Shown: piece after piece, positions 25,301 to 31,166 of the stretch | How the letters are laid out: every line of letters begins with the position of its first letter | Position numbering within the stretch: the first letter of the stretch is position 1 | DNA from: Rhizobium sp. BK376 | Lineage (GTDB): Bacteria > Pseudomonadota > Alphaproteobacteria > Rhizobiales > Rhizobiaceae | Direction: 5' to 3' | Assembly (NCBI RefSeq): GCF_004341625.1 | Contig: NZ_SLZG01000035.1 | Coordinates: forward strand, 1 to 39,128 | DNA length: 39,128 nucleotides | Notes under the pieces: generated by a model | Told to the model about the DNA's origin: nothing | Seen by the model: the letters and a program-made list of their open reading frames with translations, nothing else | The model's database searches: none | Position numbers and translations under genes: made by a program

Positions 25301-25470
25301 TCGGCTACGCCATCGTGGGAGGTCTTATCATTAGCCAGGTGATGACTCTCTACACCACACCCGTCGTCTATCTCTATCTCGAAAAGCTCAGCAGCCTCGC
25401 AACGAGACGGAGGCAGACCGGGGCTGTCGCCGAAGCGGCAGCAACGCGATCTCTCGGCCCATCGACCTAA
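22339..25470 (+). CDS. RND multidrug efflux pump (MdtB/MdtC-like, HAE-1)
   Basis: The 1043-residue protein has the full duplicated RND layout: N-terminal SWFIQRPIATSLFMAGLFAI, a large periplasmic loop after helix 1, helices 2-6 (about 335-540) with the proton-relay pair Asp401-Asp402 in GFVVDDAIVMIENI, the second loop (about 560-860), and helices 8-12 with GIVKKNGIMIVDFA. FPTIQVSTQLPGADPKTIAS and GFFPTQDTG are HAE-1 hallmarks. The start at 22339 is chosen over the frame extending back into the adaptor gene. Only one pump gene is present, whereas E. coli mdtBC has two, and no TolC/OprM-type channel follows, so the channel must come from elsewhere. Substrates cannot be inferred. Confidence 0.92.
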   Translation: MSISSWFIQRPIATSLFMAGLFAIGLASYPLLPVAPLPQVDFPTIQVSTQLPGADPKTIASSVTQPLERQFGQIPGVSQMTSTSTLGNSSITLQFDLSRNVDSAAQDVQTAINAAGGQLPTGLPSPPTYRKVNPADPPIMVLALTSDTMPLTAVDDFAESVLAQHISQLNGVSQVLIFGQQKPAVRIQIDPQKIAELGLSLEDIRTAVTGITSNAPKGTVQGAQRTFTIYDNDQLLKAAPWNDAVIAYKNGAPIRIGDVGKAVDGAENTQLAAWADGKRAILLPIFKLPGANVIDTVDQIKAELPQLEAIAPAAIRFSVLSDRTTTIRASVLDVETTLVITIALVVMVIFIFLRSFWATAIPSVTVPLALLATLALMYVAGFSLDNLSLMGLSIAVGFVVDDAIVMIENIHRHMEMGKTPRQAAIDGAQEIGFTIISISISLVAVFIPLLLMGGIVGELFREFAITVTMTIVVSALISLTITPMMSSRFLKPEEKSGHGRLYMAFEHGFDYLLAGYRQTLDVALRHHRITFLTFLASLVATAFVFVEIPKGFFPTQDTGLVTGVLEASQDISFAEMSRLQIEAGRIVGSDPGVATVGMQVGAGPGLTVNTSRMFITLKPLGERDASATEIINRLRPKLAQMQGAQLFLQAAQNVNVGGRSSATQFQYTLQDGNADELNEWAGNLLAKFKTLPELADVATDQQNGGATVTLEIDRDQASRFGIPPQTIDNTLYDAFGQRQVTQYFTDLNSYHVVLELAPEFQNSPRAIDGLYIKSPLTGEQVPLNLLVKQTTEPTAVLAVNHQSQFPSVTLSFNLSKGVALSQAVAAIGQAETTMGKPATLIGTFQGNAQAYQTSLASEPVLVLAAIIVIYLILGVLYESYFHPLTILSTLPSAGLGALAMLWLFGFDFTVIALIGVILLIGIVKKNGIMIVDFAIAAQRESGLSPEDAIRQACLLRFRPIIMTTAAALLAGIPLMLGHGTGSELRQPLGYAIVGGLIISQVMTLYTTPVVYLYLEKLSSLATRRRQTGAVAEAAATRSLGPST

Positions 25471-25483
25471 ACGTGGGCTGTTT

Positions 25484-25544
25484 GTTGATTTCCGCTGCGA
25501 AATGCCCCGCTTGGGGTGCGGATAAAAACTTGGCGGAAATCAAC
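25484..25544. repeat. 12-bp inverted repeat after the RND operon, nested hairpin
   Basis: GTTGATTTCCGC (25484-25495) and GCGGAAATCAAC (25533-25544) are perfect inverted arms 37 bases apart; the spacer contains a second small stem (CCCC, GCTT, GGGG). It may end transcription of the operon or serve as a binding site. No T-tract follows. Confidence 0.55.
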
Positions 25545-25658
25545 ACGCAAGCGCATCATGGTGATTTTCGGGGGCCAATAGAGGGCCCAATTGGCCGCCT
25601 CTTGTCGACATTGCGGCGGCCGGGTCCGGACGCCCCCGGTATCAGAGAAGCGGAAGCA

Positions 25659-26312
25659 TTAGTCCGGAAGCCGCCCGCGTGTAACAACGGCATCGATACT
25701 GCAACGCGACAGCCCGATATCCTTCAGGGTGCGATCGTCGAGTGCCTCTAGCGCCATGCGCATCCGCCGGATCTCGGAGGCATGGGTCAATACGCGCCAG
25801 GGCGAGGCAAGCATCGACAGGATCGATGATCCCCGACCGGTCGCGGTGCTGCTGGCCGGGTCCGTTCCCGCGTGTGCATCGAGCTCGGCCGGACGTTCCG
25901 CGGCGCCTCCTTCCTGCTGCGAATTGCCGAAGCTTACCTTCGCGGTGGATCTATTGGGAAATCCGTCGCGGCTTCCGGGAAATGGAAAGATCGCGTTTTC
26001 AAGTATGCTGATCTGTGGGGCAGCCAGTCGGCCCTGATCGTGCCCGGGGATGTGTCCTTCGGCAACGAGCGAATGATAGACTTCCGGATACATGCCAGCA
26101 CTGCAGAACGCGAAACTGTCCATGATGCCGGATATCATCCCGGACATGGCCGCCTCGAGCCAGCCTCTGCGATCGCTATCGACCTTAGGCGGTTCCGGTT
26201 TGAACGTGAGTGGGGACATCTCGACAAGATTCACCGGCTGTCCTTCCCCTCCACGCAGACGGTGATTTTCTGTGTCGTTGCTGGTGCGTGTCGGCTTTCT
26301 TTCCAATTGCAT
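25659..26312 (-). CDS. DUF1127 domain protein, long form
   Basis: The 217-residue protein has a C-terminal DUF1127 motif (about 170-210): EIRRMRMALEALDDRTLKDI followed by GLSRCSIDAVV. The upstream 165 residues are polar and unusual for the family, which is normally 45-75 residues long; they include GWLEAAMSGMISGIMDSFAF and a Pro/Ser/Gly-rich linker. GGAGAGCGCAA precedes the ATG at 26312. Small DUF1127 proteins can bind RNA or affect metabolism in alphaproteobacteria, but this long form is not characterised to my knowledge. The gene converges on the RND operon and is divergent from the glycosyltransferase. Confidence 0.7.
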   Translation of the reverse strand: MQLERKPTRTSNDTENHRLRGGEGQPVNLVEMSPLTFKPEPPKVDSDRRGWLEAAMSGMISGIMDSFAFCSAGMYPEVYHSLVAEGHIPGHDQGRLAAPQISILENAIFPFPGSRDGFPNRSTAKVSFGNSQQEGGAAERPAELDAHAGTDPASSTATGRGSSILSMLASPWRVLTHASEIRRMRMALEALDDRTLKDIGLSRCSIDAVVTRGRLPD

Positions 26313-26397
26313 TTGCGCTCTCCACTAACTGTCAGGTGTTGACCGAGAGAGCCTGCTGGCATCGGGCTACAGGACCATTTCGAACCTGGAAAAGTCG

Positions 26398-26482
26398 GTT
26401 ACGGCTGTAGCAGAGCGGACCTGAAGCTGGGGGAGTGGCTTCGCGCAATTCCCATCCAGGCATTCCAGATTTCAACCGTAGC
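26398..26482. promoter_or_regulatory. Two degenerate vir-box-like dyads before the glycosyltransferase
   Basis: GTTACGGCTGTAGC (26398-26411) and ATTTCAACCGTAGC (26469-26482) match the vir-box pattern rTTdCAwwTGhAAy at about 10 and 11 of 14 positions. They lie between the divergent DUF1127 and glycosyltransferase genes. Weak evidence alone; reported because stronger copies occur nearby. Confidence 0.3.
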
Positions 26483-26611
26483 CATTCAGCCCTGCTCTGA
26501 AGCTGAAGCGTAATAGTAGTCGCACACTCTCGCCGTGCTCGGGTCGCTGAGCCGGACTTGTTCCGGTCGAGGCAAAGGGCTGTGTTTCAACAATCAGAGC
26601 GATTGAATCTC

Positions 26612-27961
26612 ATGAAAATTCTCATTGCCTCGACGCCCGCAACGGGTCACCTGAACCCACTGCTTGCAATCGGCCGAATCCTGATGGCGGAAGGCCATCA
26701 GGTCCTTGTCTTGTCCGGCTCCGCCTTTCGCGGACGCATTGAAGGCATCTCAGCAGAATTCCGTGCCCTTTCCTTTGACGCCGACCTTGATCCGGCCGAC
26801 ATTCATTCGCATGCTCCTGAATTGAAGCTCATCCCGCCCGGTCCCGAATGGCTACGGATAGCCATGGAACGTATCTTCGTCGACACGATCCCCGCCCAGT
26901 CCAAGAGCCTGAACCAGGTCCTGCGGGACTTCCCGGCCGATGTCATTATTGGAGACGACATGTTCTTCGGTGTCCTGCCAATGCTGCTAGGGCCGCGGTC
27001 GAAAAGGCCGCCGATCGCTCTCTGCGGCACCTCGATCCTGCACTGGCGCCGTGACGACAAGGCGCCGCATTTCATGGGCTTGCCGCCCGCAGCGACGAAG
27101 GCGCAGCGAGAACAATACGCGGCGATCGCGCAAGAGCAGGAAAAGCTTGTCGATCTGCCCGTAGCCCGCCGCGCGAATCTGCACCTGGCGGAGCTCGGCG
27201 TCGGCCCGCTCTCGGCACCTTTCCTCGATTCAGTCGTGGAGCTTGCCGATTCCTATATGCAGCTATCCGTTCCCGGCTTTGAATATCCTCGCGAGATTCC
27301 GCCCTCGGTCAATTTCGTCGGAGCCCTGCCTTTCATTCCGAACCAGGCCCCTATTCCACTCTGGGCGCGTGAGCTGGACGGCTCGCGCAAGGTCGTCCTG
27401 GTGACCCAGGGAACGGTGGCAAACCACGATTTCAATCTGCTGCTCGCTCCGACCCTTGCGGCGCTCGCAAAAGAACCCGACGTGCTTGTGGTTGCAACGG
27501 CGGGTGGTCGCCCAGTCGAAGCTATTCCGGGTCCAATACCTGCCAATGCGCGCCTCGCAAGCTACCTGCCATTTGAATGGCTGCTTCCCAAGGTCGACGT
27601 GCTGGTAACCAATGGCGGCTATGGCAGCGTCAACCAGGCCTTGAGCCTCGGAATTCCTCTGGTTACCGCCGGATTGACTGAAGACAAGGCCGACGTGAAT
27701 GCGCGGGTGGCCTGGTCCGGTGTCGGCATCGATCTGAGGAGCAACCACCCGACGCCGCAGCAACTGCGAACGACCATTCGCGCTGTACTAGATCAGCCGA
27801 ACTACCGGTCGAACGCCATCATGATGGCTGCGGAGTTCGCTGCCATCGACACCCGCAGTGAAATTCTGAGGATCGTCAACCAGACCGCCAATGGCTCGGT
27901 CGGCTTGAGAATGGACAAGCTTGCCATCGTAACCCAGACACGGGTTGCGCGCCGTCACTAG
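26612..27961 (+). CDS. GT1-type glycosyltransferase (UGT/MGT-like)
   Basis: The 449-residue protein has the two Rossmann domains of a GT-B enzyme: N-terminal KILIASTPATGHLNPLLAIG with the His of the acceptor site, and a C-terminal nucleotide-sugar domain with KVVLVTQGTVANHDFNLLLA, YLPFEWLLPKVDVLVTNGGY and GIPLVTAGLTEDKADVNARV. These match the macrolide/UDP-glucuronosyl transferase family, which moves a sugar from UDP- or dTDP-sugar to a small hydrophobic acceptor. The usual HGG in the donor motif is NGG here. The start at 26612 is an ATG with weak upstream complementarity; the TTG frame back to 26558 is ignored. A hairpin terminator follows at 28014. No tailoring or acceptor genes are adjacent, so the substrate is unknown. 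Confidence 0.85.
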   Translation: MKILIASTPATGHLNPLLAIGRILMAEGHQVLVLSGSAFRGRIEGISAEFRALSFDADLDPADIHSHAPELKLIPPGPEWLRIAMERIFVDTIPAQSKSLNQVLRDFPADVIIGDDMFFGVLPMLLGPRSKRPPIALCGTSILHWRRDDKAPHFMGLPPAATKAQREQYAAIAQEQEKLVDLPVARRANLHLAELGVGPLSAPFLDSVVELADSYMQLSVPGFEYPREIPPSVNFVGALPFIPNQAPIPLWARELDGSRKVVLVTQGTVANHDFNLLLAPTLAALAKEPDVLVVATAGGRPVEAIPGPIPANARLASYLPFEWLLPKVDVLVTNGGYGSVNQALSLGIPLVTAGLTEDKADVNARVAWSGVGIDLRSNHPTPQQLRTTIRAVLDQPNYRSNAIMMAAEFAAIDTRSEILRIVNQTANGSVGLRMDKLAIVTQTRVARRH

Positions 27962-28013
27962 ACCTTTCGTCTGCTAACTGGCTCTTCAATAGAGGCCATA
28001 TCACGTGAACAGC

Positions 28014-28053
28014 AGCCCGGAGTCGGAGCGCCCTAGCGCCTCTGCTCCGGGCT
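28014..28053 (+). terminator. Hairpin terminator after the glycosyltransferase gene
   Basis: AGCCCGGAG (28014-28022) pairs with CTCCGGGCT (28045-28053); an inner stem GAGCGCC/GCGCCTC extends it. A short T-rich stretch follows. Confidence 0.6.
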
Positions 28054-28112
28054 ACCCTTTAGAGGGCAACAAGGCGCATTTAGATCGACGCCTTGTGCCG
28101 GCCTGGCGCGAC

Positions 28113-28126
28113 ATTACATCTGTAAC
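28113..28126. promoter_or_regulatory. Vir-box-like dyad upstream of the virG-like gene
   Basis: ATTACATCTGTAAC matches the Agrobacterium vir-box pattern rTTdCAwwTGhAAy at 13 of 14 positions and is nearly palindromic. It lies 127 bases before the virG-like start, as expected for autoregulation. Confidence 0.6.
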
Positions 28127-28252
28127 CGATTTCCGGATTTCTGAAATCCGGCGATAGCGTGTAGAGCGTCTTAGAGAAACCGCGGGGCAAAGGTTGTGTT
28201 TTTGGTCCCAATCAATATGCGTTCTCTATGACAGCCATAGCAGGTGAACAGT

Positions 28253-28978
28253 GTGAAACACGTCTTAGTAGTCGACGACGATCCGTCCATTCGAAATCTA
28301 TTGGTTGATTATCTTACGCAACATGCCTTTGCCGTAAGTGCGGTGAGTGACAGCCAGCAAATGGCCCGGGTCCTTAGCAGCGACACAGTGGATTTGGTGG
28401 TGGTCGATCTCAATCTTGGCCATGAGGATGGGTTGGAGATCGTCAATATGCTGGCGAGAACTTCGGATGCCCGCATCATCGTGATCAGCGGCGACAGGCT
28501 CGAGGAGGCCGACAAGGTCGTCGGCCTTGAGCTCGGTGCCGCAGATTATGTGACCAAGCCGTTCTCCATGCGCGAATTTCTTGCGCGTGTCAGGGCGGTG
28601 TTGCGCGAGAGGCCGAAGCGCGCCGTCGAGAAGGATAGAAGATCCTATGTGTTCAGCAACTGGACTCTCAGCCTCAAGCAGAGGCGCCTCTTCTCCGATG
28701 CGGGCGACGAGGTGAAACTGACGGCCGGCGAATTCAATCTCCTCGTGGCATTTCTCGAATCGCCGCAACAGGTGCTGTCACGCGAACAATTGCTGGCCGC
28801 AAGCAGAGTTCATGAAGAAGAAGTCTATGACCGAAGCATCGACGTGTTGATCCTGCGGTTGCGGCGTAAGCTTGAAACCGATGCTTCGAATCCGGGCCTG
28901 ATCAAGACCGAGCGGGGTGTCGGCTACTATTTCGATGCCGAAGTCAACGTCGAACAGCATAGGCGGGCAGCATCTTAA
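28253..28978 (+). CDS. VirG-like OmpR-family response regulator
   Basis: The 241-residue protein has a receiver (Asp8-Asp10, phosphoacceptor Asp52 in VVVDLNLGHEDGLEIV, Ser79, Lys102 in VTKPFSMREFLARV) and a winged-helix output domain. Segments such as VVDLNLGHEDGLEIV, DEVKLTAGEFNLLVAFLE and EEEVYDRSIDVLILRLRRKL closely follow VirG of Agrobacterium as I remember it, more than other OmpR regulators. The GTG at 28253 is preferred, with AGGTGA five bases upstream; a GTG at 28244 is the alternative. A VirA-like kinase lies 2.2 kb away at 31167-33734, and vir-box-like sites flank this and neighbouring genes, including one upstream of itself. The paralogue relationship is clear; the inducing signal is unknown. 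Confidence 0.82.
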   Translation: MKHVLVVDDDPSIRNLLVDYLTQHAFAVSAVSDSQQMARVLSSDTVDLVVVDLNLGHEDGLEIVNMLARTSDARIIVISGDRLEEADKVVGLELGAADYVTKPFSMREFLARVRAVLRERPKRAVEKDRRSYVFSNWTLSLKQRRLFSDAGDEVKLTAGEFNLLVAFLESPQQVLSREQLLAASRVHEEEVYDRSIDVLILRLRRKLETDASNPGLIKTERGVGYYFDAEVNVEQHRRAAS

Positions 28979-29050
28979 ATTTCATGGCATCGCTTTAAAA
29001 CTACTCAACCGCGGCGCTGCTTCGCGGCCGTTTTCACCTGTAGTAGCTGC

Positions 29051-29064
29051 CTTACAGTTGAAAC
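29051..29064. promoter_or_regulatory. Vir-box-like dyad upstream of the DUF1127-like gene
   Basis: CTTACAGTTGAAAC matches rTTdCAwwTGhAAy at 12 of 14 positions. It lies 138 bases before the ATG at 29203. Confidence 0.5.
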
Positions 29065-29202
29065 GACTTACCCTGATCCTGATATCGCCTTGCATTTCTA
29101 AGGCATCAGCTTGGCTCCGTCCGAATCCCAACGGAAATGCATTGCGCCGTGGTTGCGACATTCTTCGGACCCAGCCTCGGCGCATCGTAGGAGCCACCTA
29201 TT

Positions 29203-29487
29203 ATGCGTCAGTTTCCAACAACTCACCTGCTGCCTTCGGTCCCGCAAACTCGTCGCCGACGGGCCAATTTTGTTCAGGCCATCGGTCATCGGTATTTTTC
29301 GATCCTTACGCGGCGGCGAACGGTCTTTGCTTCGTGGCGTGGGGCGCGAAAGGCTCCGCTCGCGAGCGGGTTGAACCTGCCGCCTCATATACAGAGAGAC
29401 ATAGGCTTGACCGATATCACCACAGCAGCCTCCGATTTTCGGGACAGCTGGAAAGAGCCCGGCATCTTCGATCTGCCGCGGTTTTGA
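29203..29487 (+). CDS. DUF1127-like small basic protein
   Basis: The 94-residue protein is strongly basic in its first 60 residues (QTRRRRANFVQAIGH, TRRRTVFASWRGARK) and then reads LPPHIQRDIGLTDITTAASD, which resembles the DUF1127 core (L-x-D-x-x-x-RDIGL). GTAGGAGCC upstream supports the ATG at 29203. It lies between the virG-like gene and the convergent transporter gene, with a vir-box-like site upstream. An Arg-rich DUF1127 protein could bind RNA, but that is inference. Confidence 0.6.
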   Translation: MRQFPTTHLLPSVPQTRRRRANFVQAIGHRYFSILTRRRTVFASWRGARKAPLASGLNLPPHIQRDIGLTDITTAASDFRDSWKEPGIFDLPRF

Positions 29488-29515
29488 TCATCGAATAACG
29501 ATCATGCCGGAAATT

Positions 29516-29542
29516 GCCCGCACGATGTAAACGACGTCGGGC
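29516..29542. terminator. Weak hairpin between convergent genes
   Basis: GCCCGCACG and CGTCGGGC flank a 9-base loop, giving an imperfect stem between the DUF1127-like gene and the transporter gene. Possible bidirectional terminator. Confidence 0.3.
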
Positions 29543-29606
29543 GGGCGTGTTCTCGAGGACCGGCTACGAGAAACGCTGATACGGTTTCGATAAAAGCTGC
29601 GAGCAG

Positions 29607-30920
29607 TCACTGCTGTTGGCGGGTCAGAGTGTCCCTCTCTTCGATCCCTGCGGGAAACTCCATCCTGTCGCCCGTCCTGAAGAGATAGAGGCCGACAGCG
29701 AGAGTAAGGGCTGCAATGAAGAGAAGATAATAGGCATGCGCCATCGGGCTGAACGACAAGAGCGAGGCCACAGTGATCGGCGTCAGGCCACCAAAGACAG
29801 CATAGGCGACATTGTAGGAGAAGGAGACGCCGGTAAAGCGGACGCGAGCGGGAAACGCACGCACCATCACGTAGGGAACTCCACCGGTCAGGCCCACCGA
29901 CAGGCCCATCACGGCATAGAGTCCGAGCGCAACCGACATCGATACCCCCGCGAAGCTGTAGAAGGTGAACGTGGAAAGACCGAAGAAAATACTGCCTCCT
30001 ACAAAGACTGGTTTTGGACCAACTCTGTCGATCAGAGTGCCTGCCCCGATAGCGCCCACGATAACGAAGACAGTCCCAAAACTCGTAGCAGCCAGCGACT
30101 GCTCAGCGGAATAGCCGTACAACTGCTGCAGAAGCGTTGACGTCATCAGCGTCGTGACGACGATGCCTGCAGACAGGAACCAGGTCAGCAGCAGCGAGAC
30201 AATGATGCTCCGGGTGTAGTCGCGCAGGACGACGCGCAAGGGCAATTCCAGGACCAGCAGATGATTTCTTTCCATTTCAGAAAAGACCGGCGTTTCATGA
30301 AGCCAGCGGCGTAGATGCACCGCAACCAAGCCGAACAAGCCACCGAGGAAGAATGGAATGCGCCAGGCATAGACAAGCATTTCATCGGCTGTGAACAGGC
30401 CATTTATGGCAGCCGCAACGGACGCACCCAGCAGGATACCAAGCGTCAAGCCGGAACAGAGGAAACCGCAACCGAAGCCGACCCTGTAGGAAGAGACGTG
30501 TTCGGCAACAAAAATCCACGCTCCCGGCACCTCACTGCCAATGGCCGCACCTTGAATGAGGCGCATGAGGACAAGCAGGATTGGCGCTGCAACTCCAACC
30601 GAGGCATAAGTTGGCAGCAAGGCCATGCCGATCGTGGAAAGCGTCATCAGCAGGATTGAAAAGGCGAAGATACGTTTACGCCCAAACAGATCGCCAAAAT
30701 GCGCGAGCGCTATGCCCCCGAGAGGACGAACGAGATAGCCGGCTCCAAAGATACCGAACGTCTGGATAATTGATAGCCAGTCGGGCGTACCCGGCGGAAA
30801 AAACAGCTTGCCGATGACAGGCGTAAAAAAAATGAAAATTATGAAATCATAAAATTCTAAGGCCCCGCCAAGAGCCGCCAGACCGAGCAGACGAAAATCC
30901 TGAATAGTCAGTTTCTTCAT
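29607..30920 (-). CDS. MFS transporter, metabolite:H+ symporter (MHS) type
   Basis: The 437-residue protein has twelve predicted membrane helices and the MHS-family marks: N-terminal GALEFYDFIIFIFFTPVIGK, the loop 2-3 motif HFGDLFGRKRIF, LMRLIQGAAIGSEVPGAWIF in helix 4, and ETPVFSEM after helix 6. Relatives carry citrate, alpha-ketoglutarate, proline/betaine, shikimate or aromatic acids with protons. Aromatic acid or phenolic uptake would fit a VirA/VirG-type context, but the residues visible here do not fix the substrate. The ATG at 30920 is used. A vir-box-like site lies about 180 bases upstream at 31095-31108. Confidence 0.85.
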   Translation of the reverse strand: MKKLTIQDFRLLGLAALGGALEFYDFIIFIFFTPVIGKLFFPPGTPDWLSIIQTFGIFGAGYLVRPLGGIALAHFGDLFGRKRIFAFSILLMTLSTIGMALLPTYASVGVAAPILLVLMRLIQGAAIGSEVPGAWIFVAEHVSSYRVGFGCGFLCSGLTLGILLGASVAAAINGLFTADEMLVYAWRIPFFLGGLFGLVAVHLRRWLHETPVFSEMERNHLLVLELPLRVVLRDYTRSIIVSLLLTWFLSAGIVVTTLMTSTLLQQLYGYSAEQSLAATSFGTVFVIVGAIGAGTLIDRVGPKPVFVGGSIFFGLSTFTFYSFAGVSMSVALGLYAVMGLSVGLTGGVPYVMVRAFPARVRFTGVSFSYNVAYAVFGGLTPITVASLLSFSPMAHAYYLLFIAALTLAVGLYLFRTGDRMEFPAGIEERDTLTRQQQ

Positions 30921-31094
30921 TTCTGCAGCTTCGTTCTGCGGAGAAAAAAAAGGCTCTTACCCAATGAAATATGCACCTGTTCCTCCATGCCTCATGAAGA
31001 TCGCGACAAACCATGTTTGCCGAACGCCATCGACAATACGGTCGTTCTGATAGGATGGAAAAACTACATGAGCGCTTCACGCCGGCGGAATTTG

Positions 31095-31108
31095 GTTACA
31101 AACGAAAT
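31095..31108. promoter_or_regulatory. Vir-box-like site upstream of the MFS transporter
   Basis: GTTACAAACGAAAT matches rTTdCAwwTGhAAy at 13 of 14 positions (CG in place of TG). It lies between the VirA-like gene's stop and the transporter start. Confidence 0.5.
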
Positions 31109-31166
31109 CCGAGAAGCATTTATCGCCGCTTCGAGAACCGTCGCCAGTCAGAAACCATCTGCCTCG

